A stretch of 31,643 nt of DNA. Source: Chara braunii. Taxonomy: Eukaryota > Streptophyta > Charophyceae > Charales > Characeae. Where the stretch lies: positions 272,202 through 303,844 of the forward strand of contig BFEA01000787.1 in NCBI GenBank assembly GCA_003427395.1, in the 5' to 3' direction. Within the stretch, counting starts at the first letter, position 1, and each line of letters starts with the position of its first letter. The position numbers were made by a program, and so were the translations under genes. The notes beneath the pieces are model-generated. The model did no database searches. It was given only the letters and a program-made list of their open reading frames with translations, and had not been told where the DNA came from. Below are positions 19,600-30,310 of the stretch, piece after piece.

Positions 19600-20299
19600 G
19601 GCCTTGCTGTGGTGTTACATGCCCAGTTGGGCGATGTACATAGAAACCGAGGATCCGCAATGTGATGAAAAGGACTGAATGGGCAATGCAGTGCAAGTAG
19701 AATCTCAACAAGCAATGTGCATTCTAATACATACAAAATGGTGCTGAATAGCACAGGGAAGACTTAGATACAAATCCTGACCTGACCGGGACTGACCTCA
19801 TTCACATAGTATCAGATAGCGAATCAACACAGGAAGAAAGCGCCAATCAATGTTTGAACGCAGACCAAACATACATCATATCCATCACAAGGTGTGAAGG
19901 AGCCAGGCGCTGTACACAGGAAGAAAGCGCCAGGTCCAGACATACACAGACAAAGAGGAGGGAATCAGACGAAGAGGAGAGGGAGAGATGGGAATGTTGT
20001 CGACACCAAGTCTTTGTCACCAGTCCCAAATAATCCCTCGTTGCAATGTCTGAAGTCCAAAAGTCGAGTCTGGATCCAATGTCACCAAGCTCTTTCTCTC
20101 TTCTCTCGTAGTCTGCAGATGCAGTGAAGTCAGATGATGAGAGGGTGAGAGGGAGATGGTGGACTGAGAAGAGGAAGAAGAAGAACTCTCTCAGTTACGA
20201 GCCAGGACTAACCTGTGATGTTGGCGCTGTGCTGCAGGTACCTCGAAGACGAGGCTGGAGCAACGGCGCTGCAGGTAAGTACCTCTGGCCTCCGCCCAA

Positions 20300-20319
20300 T
20301 CTCTCTCTCTCTCTCTAGT
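20300..20319. repeat. CT microsatellite
   Basis: About 20 bases of (CT)n directly after the GTAAGTACCT junction. Confidence 0.9.
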
Positions 20320-20615
20320 GCTATCCTAGCTATGGCGCCCAGCGCTGGAGACTACAGCTACCTACTGCGCCCAGCGCTGAAGACTAAAGGCTAACGCTAC
20401 TACTACTCCTGCAGCACTCCCTCCAGAGTGCTGCTGCCGAATCCTGAAGACTACTACTGCCTCCTGCCTACCCGTGAAGTGCATGGGAAGTCCCTATGTA
20501 CTACCTCGGCCTGCCTCCTGACTGCCTGAAGGGCGAGCCAGGCCGAGGAGGCTGCTCTTGCCAATGCCGAAGTGTGCCAGGGGCTGGCGCTGCAGCAGCT
20601 GCTGAGGCTGGCGTG

Positions 20616-20860
20616 GGGAACAGGCTAAGAATAGCCTGTTCCCGAAACCCTGGTTCGGTGCCTGAGTTTCAGGGCCAGTCGTTCTGATGAACGACTGAAA
20701 ATGGCCCTTCGTTTCAGGCTCAAAAGGCTGTTGCCATTTTTAGTCTGAAACGACACAGGGACTGTAGGCCCCTGTTTTCAGGCTTTCGGGCTGAACAGTC
20801 ACGGGGCCTGTAGGCCCTGGTTTTCAGGCTTTAAGCCTGAATTTCAGGCTTTCAGCCTGA
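20616..20860. repeat. run of adjacent hairpins
   Basis: A perfect 12-bp stem (GGGAACAGGCTA, loop AGAA, at 20616-20643) is followed by GTCGTTC-TGAT-GAACGAC, TTCAGGCTTTAAGCCTGAA (20823-20841) and TCAGGCTTTCAGCCTGA (20844-20860), with further CAGGC/GCCTG stems between. Confidence 0.85.
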
Positions 20861-20910
20861 GGGACGCAGGGCCTGGAAAATGGCCCTCGTGTGCAGGTGC
20901 AGCATGTAAC

Positions 20911-21361
20911 ATGTGGCCTGTGAGCGGCCCTTAGCCGACGACAATAGCATATTTTGAGCGGGTTATTAGTAACTTATTAGTAAGTTATTACATCCAGAAA
21001 TTGTAGATCTTTTTTTCTTTTTTTTGCCTTTTTTCTTTTCTCGTTTTTCATTTTTTTGGTTTTTTTCTGGTGGTACTCGGACTCTCTCAAATATTTGGAA
21101 CAGCCCGTTCCTGTGCAGGTTTGTTCTCTCCATGGAGATGTAACACTGAATAAGGGGAAGTTTGCGAAGGGCTGAGCATCGAATGGGCGCGCAATATGCG
21201 GCCTTCATGTTTCCGTTTTCTCGTCCGCGTTCGTAAGCGGGCACTACCCCAGTATTAGTGCAATCCGGTGGCCAGTAATGCAAGTGGCTTTCTGACGAAG
21301 GCTACACCCTCGGATTTCGACGACAGGATAGCCGTCTCGGCTTACTATATTAGCACCAAGC
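20911..21361. other. no gene recognised
   Basis: A T-rich tract at 21008-21070 and otherwise unremarkable sequence. Confidence 0.4.
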
Positions 21362-22328
21362 TTAGTCGATACCGACCGTACCGTTCATCTTGAGTCTGCT
21401 GCACTCATCTGTTGCCGCGTTCTGTGCACTCTGCTGAGAAGATCGTGTGGGACCGAGTGATCTGATACAGGCACTGTGACTTCGAAATGGACTTCTTTGT
21501 CGACTGGGACCAGGTGGAGGACCAGAGGGGCATGGAGGAAGTGGTAATGCGCTCACGATAGCACCAGGCACACACTTTCCTCTATCCTCTGGGAAGTGGA
21601 TGTCGGGCTTCTTAACATTTTTTGCTACACGCTGCACCACTGCAGCCATGTCACTTTGCATCGCTGAACCGCGCGCACTATGCTCCGCCTGGGTCTTGCT
21701 GCCAGTACTTTCGCTCTTCACATCTCTTCTCCTCGTTGCACTGCTTCCGAACCCTGCCTTCAAATGTGCTCTTGTCTGCGCATGCACATCTGAGCGGACC
21801 TGCCTCAGGACCTCCTCTCTTAAATTCATGGTTCTGGTTGGCTCTACTATCTGATTCGCCGCGCTCTTCCTTGCACTTGTCGTTTGCCGCTTCTACGTGT
21901 TGCTCAGCAGGAGCTCCGTCATTTGGGTGGTGTGTCATCACGTTGCATAACCAGGCGATTCGGGCAATGGAGAGGAGATCAGCTTCGGATACTAATTCTT
22001 CCTGCGCCTTTCTTGCAGTCTTATCCTTCCTATCCTTCCTTGCTTCATTCACTTCCCTTTCCAGTCGCTCCAACCCCTGAATTCCCCCCCCTCTCCCCTT
22101 CATCTTCCTTCTCCCCTCCCTTCCTCCCACCTTCCAAAGACCATGGAAGATGTCCTTCCCTCTGATGACGACGTCATACCAAATACCCTTGCAAGGGTAT
22201 TTAGCGTGTTTTCTGCAGGTCACACCACTGCAGCCTCGTCTGCTTGACGGAGCGCGTGCGAAGAGGAAGTTTAGGTCCTCGCCTGGGTGAGCGACGCACG
22301 CGGGGTATCGGCGGCGAGGCGCAACCAT
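21362..22328 (-). pseudogene. decayed charged ORF, possibly gag-like
   Basis: Two overlapping minus-strand frames (21678-22328 and 21362-21829) look like one protein broken by a frameshift near 21830-21850. The upstream frame has a basic/acidic helix (LERLEREVNEARKDRKDKTA); the downstream one has REEVLRQVRSDVHAQTRAH, then a Ser/Pro-rich tail. The charged coiled-coil then basic Ser-rich layout resembles retrotransposon gag proteins, but no zinc knuckle or protease was seen. The assignment is weak. Confidence 0.3.
22181..22202. repeat. 22-bp perfect palindrome
   Basis: Half-site AAATACCCTTG followed immediately by its reverse complement. Confidence 0.95.
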
Positions 22329-22839
22329 GTGGGCCTAGCGGGACGCAGCGTCGCAGGCCAGCGGGACGCGCGGCCCCTAGTCCCCTTACTTTTTCTGAGT
22401 TACCTCGTGTTTATATTTATTTTTATTATTATTATTCCTACTTTTATCTCTACGGATGTCTTTGACCCGGTGACCGGGTTCGAGATCGACGTCGGGCCCC
22501 ACGGGCCTGGCTCAGCTACTACTTTGTCGGACACGGGTGGCCATTACGGCAGTCGAGGACCTTGAACATGCGCCTCTTTTTGTGGGCCGCTCAGGTTCCT
22601 GCGTGTTGTGGATGCTGGCAAAATTCAACGTGCGTGCGAGCCGGTGGGTAATTAGCCCACGAGGTGGCAAGAAACCTGGGTGGTGGGGGCCGTTGCGGGT
22701 GTGCGGTCCGCCACCCGCCGCCTGCCGTGAGTGGGTTGTGTGTGAGCATGCCCGCTGGGCCCCGTAAGATGGTGAACTTGCGCACAGGAGGCACCAGTGG
22801 GAGGCTGCCGCAGTGTTGGCTGTGCGGCAAGGCTGTCCC
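22329..22839. other. GC-rich stretch without a recognised gene
   Basis: Open frames on both strands reflect high GC content. It may be a diverged continuation of the rRNA-derived segment or unrelated. Confidence 0.4.
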
Positions 22840-23180
22840 AGAGGTTGTTCCGTGGGACACCGCCCCCACTTCGATCTCCAAAGTTCTCATTTGAATATTT
22901 GCTACTACCACCAAGATCTGCACCGGGACCCGCTTCACCTAGCTCACGCTGTAAAGCGCTGCAGAAGGCCCTGTGCCCTCCCAATCGTCGCAGAGTCGGG
23001 GCAGTCGAAACAGCCAAGCATGGAACATGCGCTGCAGTGCTATCCATTCGGTCGGGGATGATCGGCAGGTGCGTTGTTACATCCTCCTTAGCGGAGAACG
23101 ATTTCCACGACCAGTGTTCTACTGCCTGTATCGGTCGGCTCCCTCCGCAGTGTAGCAGTCGGACGGTCTTCATCAAGCTG
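22840..23180 (-). pseudogene. nuclear LSU (25S/28S) rRNA fragment, divergent
   Basis: The reverse complement contains CAGATCTTGGTGGTAGTAGC followed by AAATATTCAAATGAGAACTT (22879-22921), an invariant stretch of eukaryotic nuclear LSU rRNA. Upstream in rRNA sense come TCCGCTAAGGAGGATGTAAC and AACGCACCTGCCGAT, then GAATGGATAGCACTG and GATTGGGAGGGCACAG, in the order and spacing of 25S rRNA. Differences at normally invariant sites (AACAACGCACC for AACAACTCACC) and loss of similarity at both ends argue for a pseudogene. The 229-aa ORF overlying it (22652-23341) is incidental. Confidence 0.85.
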
Positions 23181-23340
23181 CTGTGAGGACGACCGCTATC
23201 AAGTGCTGGGTAGTAAACAGATGGGAGCACGAAGTGAGGGAAGAAGGAGTGAATCTGGCGCGATTTCGCACCAGGTGCATTGACACACGCGAAGAAGATG
23301 GCGAGCACTAATAAGGGGAGTGAGAGGATGGCTTTTCTCA

Positions 23341-23720
23341 CCTGTTTCTTGATAGAAACAGGCGAGCAAGGGGCCGTCCCCGATGTCCTAGGCTAGGGCG
23401 AAGCTGATGGAGAAGTCAGTTTTGGGGCAAGACTTACGAGGAGAAAGTTCACAAGGAAAAGCAGTTCGTCGGGATATGGAGGAAGAGAAGAAGAGAAGGA
23501 GAAAAACAGGCATATATCGCTCATTCTTTAGCGGATTTGAAGAAGAGAAAAGCCTACATAGGGGTTTTAATGTCGGGCGAACCCGGATTTGAGGTTAGTT
23601 TCAGCAAAAAGTTAGTAGATTAAGAGTTAGTAAGAAGATGAGCCGCGCGGGAGATGCCGGATGGGAGATATGGCGGGGCTAGAAGAGTGTAACTCGCCCG
23701 TTTCTCAATGAAATCGGGCG
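23341..23720. repeat. two related hairpins
   Basis: CCTGTTTCT-TGAT-AGAAACAGG at 23341-23362 and CGCCCGTTTCTCAATGAAAT followed by CGGGCG at 23695-23720. Both are followed by GAG(C/A). The 330 bp between hold no recognised gene. Confidence 0.6.
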
Positions 23721-23989
23721 AGAGCAGATGCTGACTAGCGGTTTTTGGAGCACTCTGGAGAGATTGGCTGCGCTAATTTTTCAATTTGAGCGCTGGTTCG
23801 GCCGGTATAGGTGACAAGGGCCGCGCACGATGGTGGGATTCGATCGGGGAAAAATAGATACCTTCCCATCGTATGACGGTAGCTTCAGTTCTGTAATTTT
23901 CTTTCTTTTTTATTATGACTATTATCCTGCTCATTGGAAATAGTCGTGTTCCTTGTGCTCGGCTTCGACGGGGTGATGGCAACATGGAA

Positions 23990-24440
23990 GCCGACTCGTA
24001 CCTTCCCGTGTTCCGGGAGAAGATCCATCCCGATTCTGCCCGTCCTACCGATGCAAGTAGCGTGAGAGCAGTCGCGAGGTTGGAAGCTTACCTGTTGGCC
24101 AGTTGTTGCTTATCCTAGGAAGTGCACGGGGCTGCGTTCAAAGTGGGGCTTCACTCACCATTGAGCATGGCATCGATCGCACGGGGCAGCATGAGAAGGG
24201 GAGCGAGAGAATGAGGGGGAGTACAAAGCGAGGGAGCACCTACCTTGGAACCGACGGTGCAGGATGGAACGGTAGCTCAGCTACGGGCCGAGCTGGGGAA
24301 AATTTGGCCATGTATCGGTCGTGTATCGGCCATGTTTTGTCAGTTGATTCATTCCGATTTTGCTCACCCTAACGATGGAACTGGCATGCGGCCGGCCGCG
24401 GGGTTAGAAACTTACTTGTTGGCTGGTGTGTTGGATGATG
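23990..24440. repeat. ~330-bp-period diverged duplication
   Basis: The segment with CATCCCGATTCTGCCCGTCC and GGTTGGAAGCTTACCTGTTG (24020-24100) matches CATTCCGATTTTGCTCACCC and GGTTAGAAACTTACTTGTTG (24350-24420). On the minus strand each contains a good donor (CAACAG|GTAAGC and CAACAA|GTAAGT), so the duplicated unit may include an exon end. Confidence 0.55.
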
Positions 24441-25009
24441 CTTTGCTCATCACTCTATCCTCCGTGCACATGGTTGAAAGGCAGGCGCAACAGCAAGCCC
24501 TGGGCATCAGCGACCTACTCGTGGTCAAGTTGTGATCGAGCGGATTGTTGCTATTGTTGTGACCGGGTTGACTGTCGGCGCCGCCTTTGCGACAATGCTC
24601 TGCGGGTGCTCCGTCCCCAACCACGATCTGCTATGATACATGTCCGATGGGGTACGAAAGGCGATGAGCTATGCTTTGAGAGGGGTGAGGCCAGGGAGGT
24701 TTCGCGGCAATGCTGACATGCAGCCCGTTCGTCCGACTTTTCAGAGGGGCGTTCTTATTGAATAAAGGGGGTCAATCTGTGTATCTGGTCGATCCTTCGG
24801 GCAGGCTTCATTGAAGGGCAGAACACGACGAAGAGGATGAAGCACGTACCTGGTCTTGGCGATGGTCTACGGGGTCAGTATCTTCATGCACTTCGATTGT
24901 TGCTGCTGACGCCAACAAGATACATTGTTAGTACATAAGCTGCTACTTGCTATGTGGCAGTAGTCTTCGCGCTGAAAGCCAACTGGGAGAAAGGGCTCTG
25001 GGCACATAC

Positions 25010-25345
25010 GTTGGAGGCAGCGAGGGTATGCTGTCGTTGAGATTCGGGTTCAACATCTGGGTTCTCCAGTTGGTGGAGTACCAGTGCAGTTCTGATTTCT
25101 GAACAACGTCGGACTTTCAGGCCTTCAGTGCGAAATTGCATTCGGGGTTTCTGTCATTTCGTTAGTACTCATTTCTCCACGGGCCAAGAATAAGGAGAGT
25201 GAACCTACCTCGAGGGACTGGCGTTGTGGGATGACCTCAAAAAGGTCGAACTTGCCTGGTTGTTGGTCGTGGCCATCATGCTGCTCGTGGGTGACAGTCA
25301 TGTTTGCTTGCAGCCCTCGTTGCCGTGGTCTGAGGTGGATCCTCG
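25010..25345 (-). CDS. possible two-exon gene fragment, unassigned
   Basis: Minus strand: the acceptor CCTTACAG opens an exon at 25345 that closes at 25209 with the donor CTCGAG|GTAGGT. It encodes RIHLRPRQRG ... QPGKFDLFEVIPQRQSLE. A 58-bp intron contains TACTAAC (consensus branch point) and ends TGACAG. The next exon, 25150-25010, encodes KPRMQFRTEGLKVRRCSEIR and ends at AAC|GTATGT. Frames agree at phase 0. A third candidate exon further left is not frame-compatible. It could be a separate gene or an unconserved upstream part of the esterase. The intron is very short for this locus. Confidence 0.33.
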
Positions 25346-25955
25346 CTGTAAGGATCTGATCACATTCGGCATAGGGTGCTCAGAGAGGAGGTAAAACGTG
25401 AGGGGGAGAGTTTGAGGTTACTGCTACAATTTGAAGGACCATCTGGAGGTCAACATTCAACATTTTGACTTCAGTTTGGCGGTATTACTGTGTGTTTGAC
25501 CATCATTGCGGGGCCCTCACACGAGTGAAGGAATCAAGGCCCTCTCACGCGAGTCTGAGCGCACCTCTCTTGTATCTGAGTGACTCAATCTCTCTCCTTC
25601 TTCCTTTGTGACTCTCAGTCTAGTCTATTGGTTCAGAGAGGAAGGCGGCAAGCAAGATTGAAACCCGTAATCCGTGCCAAGGCCTCTGTGGGAGGTTTGC
25701 CCCACCGATTGTGGGAGCTCTGCCGGGGTTCAGGCGGGACTCTGGAGGCAGGGAACTCAGAGGTAGGCCAACACGATCTCCCTTAAGATCCTGTACACCC
25801 TTATCTATACCACCCTTCATTCAGTTTAACTGCGTTTTGACTTTTTGCATATTTCCTTAACTTTAATTCAGGACTTTTGAATCAGAGGAAATTTACTATG
25901 TTTGTCTAAATTTATTTGCCTGAAATGGAATTCACGATGTTTGCTTGCGATGATT

Positions 25956-26140
25956 TGAAATGGGGCTGGAAATGAGGTCCTCCTAACTAATCCGGTCGCT
26001 TTGCTCGTTTGCCTAAGACAGTGAAATGGGGCTGGAAATGACGTCCTCCTGACTGATCCGGTTGCTTTGCTTGTTTGCCTAAGACATTGAAATGGGGCTG
26101 GAGATGTGGTCCTCCTAATTGATCCGGTCGCTTTGCTGAG
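25956..26140 (-). repeat. 66-bp tandem repeat, in-frame 22-aa units
   Basis: Units start TGAAATGGGGCTGG at 25956, 26022 and 26088. The 66-bp period is 22 codons. The minus-strand frame (25987-26241) reads AKRPDQLGGPHLQPHF then NVLGKQ per unit. Whether it is translated is not known. Confidence 0.85.
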
Positions 26141-26529
26141 TTCGTCAGTTTTTTGCTTGTTGACAAATGTCTAACTCTTCTCCTTGTGAGAATAGTCCAG
26201 GCCAATGTGTTAAGGATTGCATGGGGTTTGACCGAGAACAACTTGAAAAGTTAATCAACTAAGTAAGATACAAGACTAATGTTCCTGCGATCAGGACAAG
26301 CGAAGATGCAGACCTTGGATGAAACGAACCCTTGTTTTGAATTCGCTGAATGCGTTGCCGACATGACATACAAAGACTTGTCTTTTGTTCAGGCTATGTC
26401 TGTTTTCTGCATAGTAGGGTAGTCTGTTAGTGTTCGCCACGTGTTGGAGCTATAGGAGTTAGTTCAATTCCTGCATTTTCTTAGTTAAGTTTTACTTAAT
26501 TCAAGTTCTCGCATTTTCTAGGATCATTT

Positions 26530-26945
26530 GTTTTACTTGGCTCTGTATAAATTTTCGAAATCTACTTTTCCTACGGGAAGCGCTGCCGAAATTTCTACAA
26601 AACAAAGGAGGTAGTCAAATTTTGACTTTCAAACTTCAACTTTTGTCTGAGTTTATATCTGGCTTAGTTAAAATCAGGGAAGCCTACCTTTCTAGGGGAA
26701 GTGCTGCCCAAATTTTTACTAAACCAGGGAGTTAGACAAAATTTGACTTTGTGAAGTCAGGTTTATTTATGAGTTTAATATTTAGCTTTGTATAAATTTT
26801 GAAAAGACATTTTTCTTACGGGAAGCGCTGCTGAAATTTTCTTAGTTTTCAAGAGTTAGATTATATTATGGTAGAAGAATTCTTGGCAATCCACCCTGTA
26901 TAGGGAAGATGCTGCCAAAATTTTCCTTATTCGCTCAGGTCCATT
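26530..26945 (+). repeat. ~121-bp degenerate tandem repeat
   Basis: Four units with GGGAAG(C/T/A)(G/T)CTGC followed by AAATTT, spaced 121, 123 and about 81 bp (26575, 26696, 26819, 26900). Units are also linked by TATAAATTTT and CAAAATTTGACTTT blocks. Confidence 0.8.
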
Positions 26946-27800
26946 TGAGAGATTGATTGAAGATCTAGTCTTATTCCTTGGCGGCTGTCTAGCGTTGAGA
27001 GGTTAACCCCTCAATGCGCGTGTCAACCGACACTTGAGTGTCGAACGCGACCCTCGAGACCATCGAGGACCGCTCGATTATGGGTAGTACATAGTACGCC
27101 ATCATTGCGATTGCTTGCGAATGCTTGCATGGCTAGTCAATATAAAAAAGCCTTGCATCCATGCGGTTTTATATTAAGACACATGTGCGACGCCTAACCG
27201 ATTTCGGTATTAGAAGGTTATGGGTTGGATACTGAAGGGACTAGGAGTGTTTTGTTCCGTGTGAGACTTTTTGTTTTGGGGTGGTGTAACGCGTGGTAAG
27301 AAGGATACGTCCTAGTCGACTGATGACGAGTCACGCTTGGGACTTCAGCCCCCCAGTGCATCGGCTTGCGTACGCGTTCGATAGAGGCGTGGAACCGCGC
27401 GTACCCCCTATGCTACAACGTACGAGAAAACGCCCTCGACTGGTCCACCGCTGCGATCGCATGTAAAAGCCTTCGTACTGTGGACTGGTAGCTCGGCGGG
27501 GATACACCCACGTAAGGGATGGTGACAACTCCCCCAGGTGGAGGTAATTTGTACCTCGCGTGGGCCTATCCTGTCGTAGGAGTTCGTGAGAGGTATGGCT
27601 GGCGCACTTGGCCGGAGCGGCAACGCTCTACGACTGAAGTCCTGCCGGATCCTACGTGACGCGGCCGGGAAGGTCCCCTCCCATTGCGGGGACCGTACGC
27701 TCGACAACACCCCATGTGGCAGGGGCAAAAAAGCGCTTCAAGGACTGCCACTCCCTCCCTGGAGATCAGCCTGTTGATTTGAAGTGCTATACAGGCGCAG
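26946..27800. other. GC-rich segment without a recognised gene
   Basis: Differs in composition from the AT-rich array to its left. Several short open frames lack motifs. It was compared from memory with SSU and LSU rRNA and did not match. Confidence 0.35.
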
Positions 27801-28105
27801 GAGAAAAATCTAAAGCTATGGTATGATATGGTATTCGATCCTTCTCTCCTTTTCTCCTTCTTCTTTTCTTTCTTTCTACCTCCCTTCCTCTCTCTTTCCC
27901 CCGCATCTTCCGTCTTTCTACCTCCTCCTTTCATGGGAAGAGTTGGGTCATGAAACTTCCGATAAAATTGGCCTTTCAGTGCATCTTGGGTTGTTTTTGT
28001 TTTTTCATTTCGTTGGATATGTCTACGGTGTTATGATCCGGGCCAATTTCGGAGTACATATCACGAGAAAGCACAATGCCATCCAACTGCAAGGAAATGA
28101 ATGAC

Positions 28106-28192
28106 CTTGAGAGGAGAGAGAGGGAAAGAAGAAGAAGAAAAAGAAGAAGAAGAAGACGAAGAAGAAGAAGAAGAAGAGAAGAAGAAGAGGAT
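28106..28192. repeat. GAA/AAG microsatellite
   Basis: Purine trinucleotide array between AT-rich sequences. Confidence 0.95.
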
Positions 28193-28298
28193 GTACACCA
28201 GCAAAGACCACTGATAATTCCCTTCTTCTCGCCAACCACTCTCCTCCTCCTTTTCTCCTCCCCTCTTTATTCACAAAAAATAATAATAACAGTGTTGA

Positions 28299-28900
28299 AT
28301 GGCTGAACCAGAATCAATGTCTGAATCCCTCTTCTACGGCAGGTACAACATGAGGTCCACCATAGCCATGGCCACCCTTCTCCTTCTGCTTCCGAAGGTC
28401 GAGGCTATGGCGAACTGCCAGGGCCTTGCCCTGCTGTGCAAAAGACAACTCAAAGCAGCTATGACTGCTTCGCTGAGCTCGCCATGCCTGACTCTGCCTC
28501 GACGCTTCTTGATGTAGCTCTACCCCGACGGGGCCTTCCAGATGCAGCGCCCACCAAGGTGATGAAGATGGCATCCACCATAGCCAGGTAAGTACCTGCG
28601 GCGCTCTCTCCTTCCTAGTCCTCGCCTTCCTCCTCCCCCAGCCCAAGCTCCACCACCATAGCCACGGTGGAGGGAGCTGGGCGCTCCTTCTTTCCCCAGC
28701 AGCGCTGCTGAGTCCAGCGCTGCTCCAGCCAGCGCTCCAACCAGTGTATCGCCAAACTTGCACACCGTGGAATGAGGAGGAGCACTTCGCTTCCCCTGGA
28801 GATATAGCGGCCTGCTTGTCTCTTGGGCGGTGACTTCCAGGCCTTGCGGCCTCCAAGCAACCGGTACCTCCTCCCTTTCGGAGGGAAACGTCATTGCAGA
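28299..28900 (+). other. repeat-derived sequence with possible splice donor
   Basis: A 72-aa open frame starts at 28299 with a hydrophobic stretch (TIAMATLLLLL). CCACCATAGCCA recurs four times nearby, and CAG|GTAAGTACCTG lies near 28588. The same GTAAGTACCT junction occurs in the dispersed element at 20276, so this looks element-derived. Confidence 0.3.
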
Positions 28901-28949
28901 GTCTGATATTCCCATACAGGCCCTAGACTCAGACTACTGGTACCCGCCT

Positions 28950-30310
28950 AGACCTACTGTTACATGCTGTGCCTGCACACGGGCCCCAGTTGAGGGGCCC
29001 GACGGTTGCTGAGGTCCCCCCAGGCCGCATGCCATCAGACATGTGCCCTGGAGGCCCCCAGGCCGCAGACCCCAAATATAGGCCGCAGTATAGTTATTTA
29101 TTTATTCAATTATTTATTTAATTACTTACCTGTTGTCCTATTCTGTGTCTGTGCAGACATCGTTTCGGACTTCCAGGCCCCAAGCAACGCCTTAGGCCAG
29201 GTACAGAGGGACGAGGCCCTTCCGAAACCAGGCACGTTTTGGCGCCTGACTCAACGGTACCAATGCCATTTCGGACCGCAGGCACCAAGGCAGCGCCTTG
29301 GGCCAGGTACACAGGAACGGAGCCTGATCAAGGCCAGGCGCGTTTTTGCGCCTGCTGCATCAGCAGCATGGTCTGGACGTCCGGTAGGGACCCATACCGG
29401 CTGGGCCGTTTCTGAGGCCAGCACCAGGTGGGCCCAGCCCGCCCAGCGCTACATATAGCTGGGCAGCGGCTGGGCAACGGACAGTTCAGGTAGCTCACTT
29501 CTCGAGCGACACACTGCTGGACCAGCGCTGCAGCTTAGTGCTGCGCTGAGGACTAGAGGTAGTGGAGTAGGTAGGAGAGGGCGGAGGCCATACCTGCGGA
29601 CGGCAGACTTACCTGGCGCCATAGCTGGGACTCCGCTCGCGACCTGCACAAGACAGCAACCACGCGGCAGTCAGCATACGGCGGCCTTCCTGCAGGTGAG
29701 ACAGCAGGGAAGACGGACTCTTCGCCTCCCCTCCACCTCGTCTCTCTCTCTCCCCCTCTCTTTCTCTCTCGCCTCTTTTCTCCTCCTTCTTCTTCTTCTT
29801 CTTCTTCTTCTTCTTCTTCTTCAGATACGAGAGTGAGAGAGGTTACAGGCAGAGGATACAGGCGGCAGTTACAGTGGGCATGATGCCCAGGATCTGGTTC
29901 GACATTTCTGAGGCAGACATTGATTGGACATAGGCAAGGGACTATTTTTGGAACTTCGCTATTGCGATCTTGGTTTTCTCCCTCGCCTCCATCTTCGTCT
30001 CTTGTCTCCCCCCATCTCACATCTGTGGTATCTCCCCATGTGCGTGTACAAGTCGTGTGCGGTCCGTCCTCCTTATCTCACATGTGTGATGTATGATGGG
30101 ATGTCGTGTCAGTCCCAGTTAGGTCAGGACTTATATCCAAGTCTCTGCGCTACAATGTGCCATTTTGTATGTATCAGGATGTGCATTGCTTGTTGATGTT
30201 CCACTAACATTGCATTGCCCATTCAGTCCTTTTCATCACATTGCGGATCCTTGGCTCTACCTACATTGCCCAACTCGGCATGTATCACCTACCCTACAAC
30301 TACTGGGCCT
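28950..30310 (-). mobile_element. ~1.3-kb dispersed element, copy 2, inverted
   Basis: Same block order as copy 1 when read on the minus strand: CATTCAGTCCTTTTCATCAC (plus strand near 30220), the CCAAAAATAGTCCC-like block near 29940, CAG|GTAAGTC with GGCCTCCGCCC near 29580-29620, CAGCGCTG, then the hairpin-rich part. It contains a ~120-bp imperfect duplication at 29160-29350, a (TTC)n run at 29783-29821 and hairpins such as CAGGCGCGTTTTTGCGCCTG. The 155-aa minus-strand ORF (29553-30020) includes the (TTC)n run as polyglutamate. Confidence 0.6.

Larger units (their letters stand above)
19600..20910 (+). mobile_element. ~1.3-kb dispersed element, copy 1
   Basis: It matches, in inverted orientation and in the same order, the sequence at about 28950-30310. 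Shared blocks include the reverse complement of CATTCAGTCCTTTTCATCAC (19660-19690), a CCCAAATAATCCCTCGTTGC-like block, a CAGGTAAGT junction followed by GGCCTCCGCCC, CAGCGCTG-rich sequence and a hairpin-rich right part. No protein was recognised. It could be a non-autonomous LTR or other retroelement; ends not resolved. Confidence 0.6.

Noticed and set aside
20684-20700. CTGATGA...GAAA resembling a hammerhead ribozyme core
   Set aside because: It forms a simple GTCGTTC/GAACGAC hairpin and lacks the cleavage-site strand and stem II arrangement.
22652-23341. 229-aa minus-strand ORF with a signal-peptide-like start
   Set aside because: Its central part lies directly over the LSU rRNA-like segment; the frame is open because of GC-rich rRNA sequence.
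24845-24902. third exon of the fragment at 25010-25345, reading TIEVHEDTDPVDHRQDQ
   Set aside because: Splice sites look good but the phase does not match the preceding exon; joined in frame it stops at once.
27317-27340. CTGATGACGAG, hammerhead-like
   Set aside because: No GAAA follows the expected stem.
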